Assembly: GCF_002858745.1 (NCBI RefSeq)
Contig: NZ_PJRO01000003.1
Span: 372,001 to 436,000 of the forward strand
Length of the DNA stretch: 64,000 nt
Origin: Mesorhizobium loti
Lineage (GTDB): Bacteria; Pseudomonadota; Alphaproteobacteria; Rhizobiales; Rhizobiaceae
Direction: 5' to 3'
This document shows, piece by piece, positions 1 through 7,577 of this stretch (the first letter of the stretch is position 1; the number at the start of each line of letters is the position of its first letter). The notes beneath the pieces were generated by a model, which was not told the DNA's origin, searched no databases, and was given only the letters and a program-made list of their open reading frames with translations. The translations under genes and the position numbers were made by a program.

Positions 1-1
1 T

Positions 2-559
2 CCGGCAACGCTGCTGGATGCTTTCGAGGGTCGTCGCCAGCTGATCGCCTACTATTTCATGTGGTATCCGGGTCGCCCGGCGCCGGAACAATGCGAGGGT
101 TGCACGCTCTTCACCACGCAGGTCCGCGAACTGTCTCACATCCATTCGCGCGACGTCACCTATGCAACGTTCTGCCAGGGCCCATACGAGGAGAGTGCCC
201 GCTATCGCAACTTCATGGGGTGGGAAATGCCCTGGTACTCGGTCCAGGATTCGGCAGAGATCCTGCTTTCCGGACGCCCGGCAGGAATGATGTATCTCAT
301 CTGCTATCTGCGGCAGGGAAACGATGTCTTCGAGACTTATTGGACAACCAGGCGCGGCGTCGAGGTGATGGACAACAGCTATCATTTGCTCGACCTGACG
401 GTCTATGGCCGGCAGGAACTGTGGGAAGATTCGCCGAACGGCTGGCCACGAGGGTGGGGAGAAGGCAAGCACCGCATGCGGACGGGAGGTCGCCCGATCA
501 CGCAATGGCCCCGGCTGAACGCGGGGCATTCGGACGACCTCGGCACCTACGGTGTATGA
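2..559 (+). CDS. DUF899 family thioredoxin-like protein, 5' end missing
   Basis: The reading frame is open from the left edge, so the true start lies outside the window. The visible part begins with TLLDAFEGRRQLIAYYFMW and continues with a GCTLFTTQVREL stretch and an RDVTYATFCQGPYEE stretch. This order (a glycine/cysteine segment, then HxxxRDVT, then an RNFMGWEMPWYS segment) matches the DUF899 family of thioredoxin-fold proteins of unknown role. Only one cysteine pair (CEGC) is visible near the start of the fold. The stop codon abuts the end of the convergent MarR gene. No function beyond the family name is claimed. Confidence 0.8.
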   Translation, partial: PATLLDAFEGRRQLIAYYFMWYPGRPAPEQCEGCTLFTTQVRELSHIHSRDVTYATFCQGPYEESARYRNFMGWEMPWYSVQDSAEILLSGRPAGMMYLICYLRQGNDVFETYWTTRRGVEVMDNSYHLLDLTVYGRQELWEDSPNGWPRGWGEGKHRMRTGGRPITQWPRLNAGHSDDLGTYGV

Positions 560-964
560 TCATCTTGCGTCGATGAATTTCAGCAGTTCCTCACCGCCAT
601 GACCCTTGAGGGCGCTGTTCAGTGCCTTCTCGTAGTCGGGTTGCGCATCCCCGAGACGGGAGCGCCCCTTGTCGGTAAGAACCGCGTAGACACCACGCTT
701 GTCGTCGGGGCAAAGGTCGCGAAGGGCAAGCCCGCCGCGTTCCAGGCGCTCGACCATTCGCGATACCGAACTTTGGTTCAGCCGCAGATGCGTGGCAAGG
801 TCTTGCATCCTGAGTTCCGATTTCGCGGATCGCGACAAGATCTGCAGTGCCCGGTATTCCGACAGGCCCAGGCCGTGTTGTCCCTGCAGAACCTCACCAA
901 GCTCGGCCTCGACATTCGCCACGGCATGAATCAGCCTCAGCCATGAATCGCTTTTCTTCGACAT
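560..964 (-). CDS. MarR family transcriptional regulator
   Basis: This 134-residue protein has the MarR layout: an N-terminal dimerisation helix, then a winged helix with SEYRALQILS, the recognition region LRLNQSSVSRMVERLERGG, and the wing DDKRGVYAVLTDKGR. MarR proteins are usually dimeric repressors released by small phenolic or drug-like ligands. It is the last gene of a minus-strand run that starts with two SMR transporters. A 20-bp imperfect palindrome 41 bp upstream of its ATG closely matches two palindromes in front of the SMR pair, so autoregulation plus control of the efflux genes is likely. GGAG lies upstream of the ATG. The ligand is unknown. Confidence 0.9.
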   Translation of the reverse strand: MSKKSDSWLRLIHAVANVEAELGEVLQGQHGLGLSEYRALQILSRSAKSELRMQDLATHLRLNQSSVSRMVERLERGGLALRDLCPDDKRGVYAVLTDKGRSRLGDAQPDYEKALNSALKGHGGEELLKFIDAR

Positions 965-1004
965 GATCTATGGGCTCCGTTTCAAGCAGCCGACGCGAAG
1001 CAGA

Positions 1005-1024
1005 ATATGTATGGTCATGCAATA
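1005..1024. promoter_or_regulatory. Putative MarR operator, copy 3
   Basis: The sequence ATATGTATGGTCATGCAATA lies between the deaminase gene and the marR start. It has the same core as the two palindromes at 2392-2411 and 2436-2455: (C/T)ATG, two bases, CATGCAA. Assignment to the adjacent MarR protein is inference from sequence match and position. Confidence 0.6.
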
Positions 1025-1047
1025 ACTGACTCAAGGATGGCACGACG

Positions 1048-1542
1048 CTATGATCCACGCGAGCTGGAGCGGAATTCCAGAAATGGACGCTGGCCGCCCG
1101 GAACAGCGAGCTTCCTGATGACAGGCAGCCGCCAGGTTCGCGGGTCGTTGGCGAAGAGGTGATACGTGCTGCGATAGTCGAAACCATGAGCGGCAACCTC
1201 GTCGCGGTCGACGGCATAGAACACTTCCGAAAGACCCGCATGCCACGCGCTCATGTAGCACATCGCGCAGGGCTCTCCCGAAGCGAGAAGTGTCATGCCC
1301 GCCAGACGGGTTGTTCCGTGCGAGCGACAGGCATCGCGGATCGCCTCGACTTCGGCATGGGCGGTCGGATCGTGATGCTCCCGGACGCGGTTGACACCGC
1401 GTCCGAGGATGGTGCCGTCCCGATCGATGACGAAGGCGATGAACGGGATGCCGCCATCGTGGACATGATCCACGCAACTGGCGATGGCCTCCTCCATGAG
1501 TTGCGCATAACGAGCGGGAATACCGGCAACCATCTGATTCAT
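1048..1542 (-). CDS. Cytidine/deoxycytidylate-deaminase-fold nucleoside deaminase
   Basis: The protein carries the zinc and catalytic signature of the deaminase superfamily: TAHAEVEAIRDA (zinc His and proton-shuttling Glu) and GEPCAMCYMSAWHAG (two zinc Cys). Length (164 residues) and the YMSAWHAGLSEVFYAVDRD segment fit the guanine deaminase/TadA-like branch, but the substrate cannot be read from sequence. The start at 1542 is chosen because its ATG overlaps the stop of the upstream SMR gene in an ATGA, implying translational coupling; upstream in-frame sequence is out-of-family. Its place between SMR exporters and a MarR regulator suggests it acts on the same exported compound or a related nitrogen heterocycle. 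Confidence 0.85.
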   Translation of the reverse strand: MNQMVAGIPARYAQLMEEAIASCVDHVHDGGIPFIAFVIDRDGTILGRGVNRVREHHDPTAHAEVEAIRDACRSHGTTRLAGMTLLASGEPCAMCYMSAWHAGLSEVFYAVDRDEVAAHGFDYRSTYHLFANDPRTWRLPVIRKLAVPGGQRPFLEFRSSSRGS

Positions 1543-1907
1543 CCCTGGAGCTTTGCGCTGTCGGCGAGCTTCAACCACACGACACCGACGATGATGACTC
1601 CAAGCCAGAATGCCTGAACCAGCGTTAGGGGTTGGTCGAGCAGGACGCTGCCGAACGCCGCCGCGCCGACGGAGCCGATGCCCGCCCACGCCGCATAACC
1701 GATCCCGACGTCGATGGTCCGCAAGGCGGCGCTGAGGAAGTAAAGCGTGAGCAGGAAGAAGACCAATGCTGCGATCGACCAGCTCGGCACGGTGAAGGCC
1801 TGGCTGCCGCCAACACTAAGGGCGTAGCCGATTTCGAAAGCGCCGGCGAGCAGCAGAAGCACCCATGCGCGGCCGGCTCCCCGATGGTTTTCATTGGAGG
1901 TTGTCAT
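1539..1907 (-). CDS. Small multidrug resistance (SMR) family transporter, second subunit
   Basis: The 122-residue protein has four predicted membrane helices after a short polar leader. The first helix contains LLLAGAFEIGYALSVG, with the membrane-embedded Glu that is essential in SMR transporters, and helix 3 contains GIGYAAWAGIGSVGAA, the conserved SMR packing segment. SMR proteins are proton-coupled exporters of cations such as quaternary amines, polyamines or guanidinium. The ATG at 1907 is preceded by AGGAAACAG; upstream in-frame residues look non-coding. It lies 49 bp after another SMR gene, so the two probably form a heteromeric pump. Confidence 0.9.
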   Translation of the reverse strand: MTTSNENHRGAGRAWVLLLLAGAFEIGYALSVGGSQAFTVPSWSIAALVFFLLTLYFLSAALRTIDVGIGYAAWAGIGSVGAAAFGSVLLDQPLTLVQAFWLGVIIVGVVWLKLADSAKLQG

Positions 1908-1956
1908 CTCTGTTTCCTTTTCTGATTCATGAGAATTGAGCAGGATGGACCGGCTG

Positions 1957-2277
1957 TCAGGCCGCGCCGCTGAGACGCAGACCGACGACGCCCCCAATGA
2001 CGAGAGCGATTCCGAAAGCCTTTTTCCAGTTCAGCTGCTGTCCGAAGAAAAGTGCGCCCAGGATGACGATTCCCACGCCGGACACCGAAGTCCAGATCGC
2101 GTAACCCACGCCGACATCGAAGGTGAGCAGGGCAAGGCTGAGGAAGAAGGTACCAATCGCACCGCTGACGAGCGTAGCGACCGTCCACCAGAGTTTGGTG
2201 AAGCCTTTTGCATTGCCTGCGCTGATCGCGACCGCGATCTCGAAGACCACGGCGATCCCAAGATAGAGCCAGTTCAT
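1957..2277 (-). CDS. SMR family transporter, first subunit
   Basis: This 106-residue four-helix membrane protein starts MNWLYLGIAVVFEIAVAISAG, with the conserved embedded Glu in helix 1. It continues with DVGVGYAIWTSVSGVGIVILGALFF, the SMR helix 3/4 signature. The ATG at 2277 has AGGAAAAG upstream. It is the first gene of the minus-strand run SMR-SMR-deaminase-MarR, and two palindromes matching the site in front of marR lie 115-178 bp upstream. Paired SMR genes usually encode antiparallel heterodimers with a polyamine- or drug-like substrate. The exact substrate is unknown. Confidence 0.9.
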   Translation of the reverse strand: MNWLYLGIAVVFEIAVAISAGNAKGFTKLWWTVATLVSGAIGTFFLSLALLTFDVGVGYAIWTSVSGVGIVILGALFFGQQLNWKKAFGIALVIGGVVGLRLSGAA

Positions 2278-2391
2278 TGTACTTTTCCTTTCGTGACTGA
2301 TGAGCCGGTGAAGGCATCTGTCGGTGACTGCGCATGGCGGGATCATCTGTTGCCGCGAGCAGCTGTCGATCTCTCCCGCATTGATCTATAT

Positions 2392-2411
2392 ATTTGCATG
2401 TGCATGCATTT
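2392..2411. promoter_or_regulatory. Putative MarR operator, copy 1
   Basis: ATTTGCATGTGCATGCATTT contains TGCATG and CATGCA as perfect 6-bp arms around two bases. It is 44 bp (about four helical turns) from the second copy and matches the site in front of marR. Confidence 0.6.
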
Positions 2412-2435
2412 AACAAGCGGATTGCCGTTCAAATT

Positions 2436-2455
2436 ATTTGTATGGGCATGCAAAT
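2436..2455. promoter_or_regulatory. Putative MarR operator, copy 2
   Basis: ATTTGTATGGGCATGCAAAT is a 9-2-9 inverted repeat with a single mismatch. It is the best palindrome of the three copies and lies in the promoter region of the SMR operon. Confidence 0.65.
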
Positions 2456-2491
2456 AAATAAATGACGACACCAGCAAAAGGATGGGCTGGC

Positions 2492-2560
2492 GGAAACGCT
2501 CTATCTCTTTGTTTTTACGCAATTCCGGGCGCAAAACCGCTGCGTTTGCTGGAATTGCTC
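2492..2560 (-). repeat. Dispersed rhizobial intergenic repeat, copy 1
   Basis: Read on the minus strand, this segment begins GAGCAATTCCAGC, passes through GCGGTTTTGCG and CGGAATTGCGTAAAAAC, and ends TAGAGCGTTTCC. The same order of blocks recurs at 11056-11159 and 37800-37902, and partially at 33753-33809. Internal GGAATT/AATTCC and GGAAACGCTC blocks allow hairpins. It sits in the gap between the SMR operon and the DUF808 gene. Confidence 0.75.
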
Positions 2561-2570
2561 CAGGCTTTGC

Positions 2571-3539
2571 TCATGAAGCCGCGTGAGGCTTGCCGACAGC
2601 TTTCTGGACAACCGGGATCGTGAGCAAGCCGACGGCCAGGCCGATCAGTCCGGCCGCTCCCGCCGACACCAGAAAAGCGCTCAGTTCACCTGCAACAGGA
2701 ACGGAGTGCGCCGCCTTTTCCGCTGCAGCCTCAATGAGGTGCGCAGGGGCGTCGTAGCCGAATGTCTCGATGCCATGCACGAGAATGCCGCCGCCAACCC
2801 AGATCATGGCAGCCGTCCCGATCGCGGCAAGCGCTTTCAGGAAGTAAGGCATCCCTGTCACGACCCCTCTTCCGAAAGCGCGTAACGCAGCCCCCAACCC
2901 GAGAAAACGTCCTTTGGTCCGGGCCAGGGCCAGCCCGAAATCGTCGGCTTTCACGATGATGGCAACGACACCGTAGACCCCGAGGGTGATGCCGATGCCA
3001 ACCATGGCAAGGATGGCAGCCTGTGTGAGAACACTCGTGGACGGTATTGCAGCCAGCGTGATGGCCATGATTTCCGCCGACAGGATGAAGTCTGTCCGGA
3101 TCGCGCCTTGAACTTTTTCGTTTTCGAATTTGGCAGGCTCGACCGGGGTATCCGCCTTCGCGCTGCTGTCCTCCTCGGCATGCGGAAAGAAAGCTTCGAC
3201 CGCCTTCTCCGCGCCTTCGAAGCAAAGATAGATGCCGCCGATCATCAGCAGCGGCGTGATCGCCCACGGAGCCAGCCATCCCAGCAGCAAGGCTGCCGGA
3301 AGCAGGAAGATGAGTTTGTTCTTCAGGGAGCCGATCGTGATCTTTGCGATGATCGGCAGCTCGCGTTGCGCCGTAAAGCCGACGACATAACGAGGCGTCA
3401 CCGCGGCATCATCGATAACCACCCCTGCAGCTTTTGCTCCCGCCTTTGTGGCCTGGGCGGCCACGTCATCGATCGAAGCGGCTGCGACCTTTGCGATCGA
3501 GGCAACATCGTCGAGCAGGGCAAGCAATCCGGAGCTCAT
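2571..3539 (-). CDS. DUF808 family inner-membrane protein
   Basis: The 322-residue protein begins MSSGLLALLDDVASIAKVAAASIDD and continues with a TKAGAKAAGVVIDDAAVTPRYV block. Both are hallmarks of the DUF808 (YedI-like) family. Several hydrophobic segments follow, including LIFLLPAALLLGWLAPW and a GIGITLGVYGVVAIIVK segment. A charged loop with FFPHAEEDSSAKAD interrupts the membrane part. The biochemical role of the family is unknown. The gene stands alone between an intergenic repeat and the LysR gene; the ATG at 3539 is the only sensible start. Confidence 0.88.
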   Translation of the reverse strand: MSSGLLALLDDVASIAKVAAASIDDVAAQATKAGAKAAGVVIDDAAVTPRYVVGFTAQRELPIIAKITIGSLKNKLIFLLPAALLLGWLAPWAITPLLMIGGIYLCFEGAEKAVEAFFPHAEEDSSAKADTPVEPAKFENEKVQGAIRTDFILSAEIMAITLAAIPSTSVLTQAAILAMVGIGITLGVYGVVAIIVKADDFGLALARTKGRFLGLGAALRAFGRGVVTGMPYFLKALAAIGTAAMIWVGGGILVHGIETFGYDAPAHLIEAAAEKAAHSVPVAGELSAFLVSAGAAGLIGLAVGLLTIPVVQKAVGKPHAAS

Positions 3540-3597
3540 TCACAATCCTTGTCTGGCGATTGAGTTGACTGTTGTGGTTTAGGATCGATGACCCATT

Positions 3598-4452
3598 TCA
3601 CTTTTTCGCCGCTGCCGAAAATGCCTGTTGGATGGCATTTCGCAAGGACTTAATGGCTCGACTTTCACTGCGCCAACTGTGCAGGAACAGCTCAATTTCC
3701 AAGGCAGGCTCATCGTCAAGAGCCACCAGTTCGCCTTTCGCAAGCTTGTCGGCAATCAACGGCTCGGGAAGCACTGCCCAACCCGCTCCACGCATAACCG
3801 CCGTCTCAATGTCGGCAACGCTTGGTATGTAACATCGAACCGCCGAAAGCGGACTGTTCGTCTTCCTGGCAAGAGCAGCCGAAGTGGGCGTGTCTTCCTT
3901 CTCGAAGAATACGACAGGCAGCGTTCCTTCTCGCGCCGAAATGGCCGTGCCCGGCGAAGAAACGGCCCAATATCTCAGCACGCCAATGCGATCGACTTCG
4001 CATCCTGGCAAAGGATCCGGCTCGCTCGAAATTGCTGCAGCAACGCTTCCGGCCCGAAGCAACGAACGGGTGCGGGTATGATCCACCGCCAGGATTTCAA
4101 GCATATGACAGGTCTCGGCCTGGAACATTATCATTGCTGGAACGAACCAGGAGGCAAGCGAGTCGTGATGGACTGCGACTGTGATCGTACCCGCTTCCGT
4201 CATTTGCCCTACCTGCTGCCGCGCCTCATGAAGGAGCAGGTCAATTTGTCGAGCGGTGCGCAAGAGCGCCTCGCCGGACACCGTTAATCGCGTCGGCTGC
4301 TCCCGGATGATCAACAGGTCTCCAAACGAGTCCTCCAGCTTCGCAAGGCGCTGAGAAACCGCACTCGCGGTCACGTGAAGCGCCCGTGCCGCAGCTTCCA
4401 AGCTGCCATTTTCCGCAATGGCCACCAATGTCGCCAGATCACGCAAGTCCAC
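3598..4452 (-). CDS. LysR family transcriptional regulator, ArgP/LysG-like
   Basis: The N-terminus MDLRDLATLVAIAENGSLE, followed by AARALHVTASAVSQRLAKLE, is a LysR winged helix closest to the ArgP/LysG branch, which senses basic amino acids. The rest is the periplasmic-binding-like effector domain (about residues 90-284). The start codon is GTG with AGGAG eight bases upstream. It is divergent from an arginase-family ureohydrolase and an amino-acid-type importer, so it probably activates them in response to a guanidino compound or basic amino acid. An inverted repeat at 4482-4510 is a candidate binding site. Confidence 0.88.
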   Translation of the reverse strand: MDLRDLATLVAIAENGSLEAAARALHVTASAVSQRLAKLEDSFGDLLIIREQPTRLTVSGEALLRTARQIDLLLHEARQQVGQMTEAGTITVAVHHDSLASWFVPAMIMFQAETCHMLEILAVDHTRTRSLLRAGSVAAAISSEPDPLPGCEVDRIGVLRYWAVSSPGTAISAREGTLPVVFFEKEDTPTSAALARKTNSPLSAVRCYIPSVADIETAVMRGAGWAVLPEPLIADKLAKGELVALDDEPALEIELFLHSWRSESRAIKSLRNAIQQAFSAAAKK

Positions 4453-4481
4453 TTAAGTTCTCCTAAGGGGTACTTAAGATT

Positions 4482-4510
4482 AATCGTTGGTGCTTGGAGA
4501 CGCAACGATT
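4482..4510. promoter_or_regulatory. Candidate LysR operator for the ureohydrolase operon
   Basis: AATCGTTG and CAACGATT form perfect 8-bp inverted arms separated by 13 bases, in the divergent gap between the LysR gene and the ureohydrolase. Just beside it (4451-4478), CTTAAG, CCTAAGG and CTTAAG occur with centres 10.5 bp apart, partly overlapping the LysR ribosome site. Binding by the adjacent LysR is inference. Confidence 0.5.
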
Positions 4511-4543
4511 TACGCACGTCCGATGGACCATTGCGAGGAAGAA

Positions 4544-5482
4544 ATGAGCCTGTCTGCGCCACTACGACCATTCCTGGATTGGGCGGTGAATACCAACTGG
4601 GAGCAATGGGATGAGGTCCAGGCTTCGGTGCTCGGTATTCCATACAGTGAGCATTACTCCGGCGAACCGAGGCCCAACGATCAGGCACTGGCGCCCGAAG
4701 CCATCCGGGGTCAGTCCGGGCAGTTTTGTGATGGGCCTCTCCATTGGGATTTCGATATCGGTGGCCCGCTCAGAACGTTTCTGCCGGACGGCGGTCGAGA
4801 TTGCGGAAACCTCAATCTGGGCGACCAATCGTTCGACGACTACTTTTCAGCAGCTGTGGCGATTTTGAAGCGTCAATTTGCGTCATCGAAGTTCAGCGCA
4901 ATCCTGGGAGGTGACCACGGCGCAACCGTCCCGGTTGTTCATGCCCTGGAGGCCATCGGGCGCCCTGTGCACCTTGTTCAGATCGATGCGCATATCGACT
5001 GGCGGGACGAGGTCGGCGGTATACGCCGCGGATACTCCAGCCCGGTCCGGCGTGCATCGGAGCTCCCGTGGATCAGTGGCATCACGCAAATCGGCATCCG
5101 GGGAACCGGAAGCGCTCGCGCGCCGGAGGTGGAAGCGGCCCGGGAATGGGGCGCAAGAATTGTCCCCGCCCGCGAAATTCATGAAGAAGGCCTGTCCCCG
5201 ATTCTCCGGCATCTCGCAGGCAAAGGGCCTTTTTACCTGACAGTCGACGCTGACGGTTTGGATCCTTCCGTTATGCCAGCTGTTCTCGGTCCGGTTCCTG
5301 GTGGTCTGCGCGTCGAACAGGTCCAGCCGATCATAAGGGCTCTGGCCAAGGAACGGCTCGTCGGAATGGATGTGGTCGAGGTCGCGCCCGGTGTCGATCT
5401 CCCCAATCAGATCACAAGCATCACGGCGGGGCGCCTCATGGTGAATGCCCTCGTCGCTGCACTCCAATCTCAAAACAACTAG
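4544..5482 (+). CDS. Arginase/agmatinase-family ureohydrolase
   Basis: The protein has the binuclear manganese signature of ureohydrolases: GGDHG (His125), DAHID (Asp148, His150, Asp152) and TVDADGLDP (Asp235, Asp237). Such enzymes split guanidino compounds into urea and an amine. The substrate loop reads GYSSPVRRASE rather than the HGTPFRRA type common in agmatinases, so the substrate is uncertain (agmatine, guanidinobutyrate or another). The start at 4544 is preferred because GAGGAA precedes it, although 4487 and 4523 are also in frame. It heads a plus-strand run with a binding protein and permease, consistent with import and hydrolysis of a guanidino compound. Confidence 0.85.
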   Translation: MSLSAPLRPFLDWAVNTNWEQWDEVQASVLGIPYSEHYSGEPRPNDQALAPEAIRGQSGQFCDGPLHWDFDIGGPLRTFLPDGGRDCGNLNLGDQSFDDYFSAAVAILKRQFASSKFSAILGGDHGATVPVVHALEAIGRPVHLVQIDAHIDWRDEVGGIRRGYSSPVRRASELPWISGITQIGIRGTGSARAPEVEAAREWGARIVPAREIHEEGLSPILRHLAGKGPFYLTVDADGLDPSVMPAVLGPVPGGLRVEQVQPIIRALAKERLVGMDVVEVAPGVDLPNQITSITAGRLMVNALVAALQSQNN

Positions 5483-5500
5483 CACGGCGGGGAGCATCGC

Positions 5501-6262
5501 ATGATCAGCTGGAAAACTGTGTTCGCTTCACTTCTTTCGGTCGGCCTGGCATTTCCATCAACCGCACGCAGTTTGAGCGAAATTCGCGAGACCGGAAAAA
5601 TCGTCATCGCAACCGAAGCCTATTTCGCTCCATTCGCTTTCTTTGAAGGCGACAAGCTGACCGGCTTCGAGGTGGAAATCGCAAATGCCATCGCCACGCA
5701 GATGGGGCTCAAGACCGAATGGGTGAATGTCGGCTTTGACGCGCTGCTCGTCGGCCTCCAGCAGGATCGTTGGGACTGGGTGGTCGCGTCAATGACTTCC
5801 ACACCGGAACGCCTGAAGGCTGCCACCTGGGTCGCGCCGCACTATTGCTCGGGGATGGTTGCTGTCGGAAAGCCGGAGGCGGTAACCGAGGCCGGGATGA
5901 AGGGCAAAGTGGCAGCCACTCTCACCGGAAGCGTTTATGTCGACCGTGCGAACCAGCTCGGCTTCTTCTCGAGCGTGACGAATTTCCCGCAAGATACAAA
6001 CGCGCGCATGGCGGTGATGACGGGACGCGCCGACATCTGGCTCACCGATTCCCTGGTCGCCCTTCAGGCAATCAAAGCCAATCCCGAAGCGGGCCTGGCG
6101 ATCAGTCCTGTACTAATCCAGGATCAGGTCGCCTCTGCAGTTAAGAAGGATGAGCTCGAGCTTTCCGCCGCAATCTCTGATGCGCTTGCTCAAATCGTCA
6201 CCAACGGCACCTACGCGCAGATCTCCAAGCGTTGGTTCGATGCCGACATTTCGTGCAAATAG
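5501..6262 (+). CDS. ABC transporter substrate-binding protein, polar amino acid family (SBP_bac_3)
   Basis: The 253-residue protein starts with a signal peptide (MISWKTVFASLLSVGLAFPSTARS). The two-lobed family-3 fold follows: GKIVIATEAYFAPFAFFEG, FEVEIANAIATQMGL, VGFDALLVGLQQDRWDWVVASM and a TPERLKAATW segment. These proteins deliver amino acids or opines to membrane permeases. It follows the ureohydrolase by 18 bp and precedes a matching permease by 11 bp. Its cargo is therefore probably the enzyme's guanidino substrate, which is inference. Confidence 0.88.
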   Translation: MISWKTVFASLLSVGLAFPSTARSLSEIRETGKIVIATEAYFAPFAFFEGDKLTGFEVEIANAIATQMGLKTEWVNVGFDALLVGLQQDRWDWVVASMTSTPERLKAATWVAPHYCSGMVAVGKPEAVTEAGMKGKVAATLTGSVYVDRANQLGFFSSVTNFPQDTNARMAVMTGRADIWLTDSLVALQAIKANPEAGLAISPVLIQDQVASAVKKDELELSAAISDALAQIVTNGTYAQISKRWFDADISCK

Positions 6263-6273
6263 GCTGATGCGCG

Positions 6274-7056
6274 ATGGCGAGTACAGCTTTGACCCGCGCA
6301 GACAAACGCCTCGTCGAGAAAGATAGGCTCGCAGTCGCCGCTTCTCTGTTGCTTTTGTTGTTTCTACTGTTTTCCGCACTGCCACTTTCGCTGCTTCCCG
6401 ATCCGATCGGCAATAACGCCCGACAATTCGAAGAAGGAGTGCGCACAACAGTCCTGCTGACATTGTTCTCCAGCGCCGGCGGCCTCATGATCGGAGTGGC
6501 TTTGGCGTTGGCGACAGGATCGAACCGTCGATGGCTTCGCATTCCAGCCGGTATGCTCGTGGCTGTATTGCGAGGCACGCCGCTGCTGGTTCAAATCCTG
6601 TTTGTCTATCTCGGCCTTCCCAGCCTCATGCCTTCGCTCACGCTGAGCGCCTTTGCCTCCGCATTGCTGGCCCTCACCCTGAACGTGGGAGCCTACAACG
6701 GCGAGGTCATCCGGGGAGCACTTGCTGCGATCCCCAACGGTCAGACAGAAGCAGCGTTGGCCCTCGGACTACGCCCCAGTCAAACTCTGATTTTGGTCAA
6801 GGGTCCGCAGGCACTTCGGCTGGCCATGCCTGGCCTTGTGAACAATCTCATCGCGCTCGCGAAAGATTCTTCTCTGGCCTATGCGATCGGTGTGGTCGAA
6901 CTTACGAATGTCGGCAATCGGATTGCTTCATCGACCTTCCTGCCAGTTCCCATCCTGTTGACGACTGCCGCTGTCTATTTCGCCATAACCGCAATGATCG
7001 CATGGGTCGCGGGTGCGCTCGAAGGTCGATTGTCTGTAAATATCACTCGAAAATAA
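6274..7056 (+). CDS. Polar amino acid ABC transporter permease (HisM/GlnP type)
   Basis: The 260-residue membrane protein carries the family-3 permease features: VRTTVLLTLFSSAGGLMIGV, RGTPLLVQILFVYLGLPSL, and the ATPase-coupling EAA loop EAALALGLRPSQTLILVKGPQALR. About five to six helices are predicted. It is the last gene of the ureohydrolase run. No ATPase gene follows, since the next gene is convergent gapR, so the system must borrow an ATPase from elsewhere. The start at 6274 lies 11 bp after the binding-protein stop. Confidence 0.88.
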   Translation: MASTALTRADKRLVEKDRLAVAASLLLLLFLLFSALPLSLLPDPIGNNARQFEEGVRTTVLLTLFSSAGGLMIGVALALATGSNRRWLRIPAGMLVAVLRGTPLLVQILFVYLGLPSLMPSLTLSAFASALLALTLNVGAYNGEVIRGALAAIPNGQTEAALALGLRPSQTLILVKGPQALRLAMPGLVNNLIALAKDSSLAYAIGVVELTNVGNRIASSTFLPVPILLTTAAVYFAITAMIAWVAGALEGRLSVNITRK

Positions 7057-7115
7057 CAGACCCGGCCGCGCAAAACCGCAGCAAGCGCGGAGGCCAGCCT
7101 GGCCAGCAAAACAGA

Positions 7116-7142
7116 GCCCCGCAAGGCGCGGGCCTGCGGGGC
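7116..7142. other. Stem-loop between convergent genes
   Basis: GCCCCGCA and TGCGGGGC form an 8-bp stem between the permease stop and the gapR stop. There is no T-run on either side, so a terminator role is uncertain. Nothing else is seen in 7057-7191. Confidence 0.3.
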
Positions 7143-7191
7143 AACACGGGATCCCAAATGCCCCCAAATCGTCTCAATCGCCGAGGACGGA

Positions 7192-7452
7192 TCACACCAT
7201 GCCGAGCGCGGCCTTGTAGAGGTCGAGGATCGTTTCCTCTTCCTGCCGCTCGGCCTGGTCCTGCTTGCGCAGGCGCACGATAGCGCGGATCGCCTTGGTG
7301 TCGAAACCGGTGCCTTTGGCTTCCGCGTAGACGTCCTTGATGTCGTCGGCGATCGTCTTCTTTTCTTCCTCGAGACGCTCGATACGCTCGATGAGCGCCC
7401 GCAACTGGCCGGCGGCTACAGTCTGGCTGGTCTCGGTGATTTCGTCGGCCAT
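7192..7452 (-). CDS. gapR: GapR family nucleoid-associated protein (DUF2312/UPF0335)
   Basis: The 86-residue protein ([64 protein letters not shown]) matches the whole length of the alphaproteobacterial GapR/DUF2312 family. GapR of Caulobacter is a tetrameric clamp that binds overtwisted AT-rich DNA ahead of replication and transcription forks and helps topoisomerases. The ATG at 7452 is chosen because GGAG lies seven bases upstream; an ATG four codons earlier is possible. The gene is monocistronic between the end of pyc and a convergent permease. Confidence 0.93.
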   Translation of the reverse strand: MADEITETSQTVAAGQLRALIERIERLEEEKKTIADDIKDVYAEAKGTGFDTKAIRAIVRLRKQDQAERQEEETILDLYKAALGMV

Positions 7453-7519
7453 AGTGGTCTCCATTCTTCTTCAGCGGCCACGACTCGGGCAAGCGGCGAC
7501 CGGTTTTCCGGCCGGTTCG

Positions 7520-7535
7520 ATGCCCGACCGGGCAT
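7520..7535 (-). terminator. Possible pyc transcript-end hairpin
   Basis: ATGCCCG and CGGGCAT form a 7-bp stem with a two-base centre just after the pyc stop. No T-run follows, so this is weak. A second inverted block (ACCGG/CCGGT) lies beside it. Confidence 0.3.
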
Positions 7536-7577
7536 GGCAGGTCAAGACCTGATTGTCAGCAATGTCTTGATGTTGCG

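Noticed and set aside
61..576. Second plus-strand frame at the left edge
   Set aside because: The alternative frame (2-559) carries the DUF899 motifs; this one is Arg-rich noise.
4487..4543. Earlier ureohydrolase start codons (4487, 4523)
   Set aside because: They lack a ribosome site and 4487 falls inside the inverted-repeat operator; 4544 follows GAGGAA.
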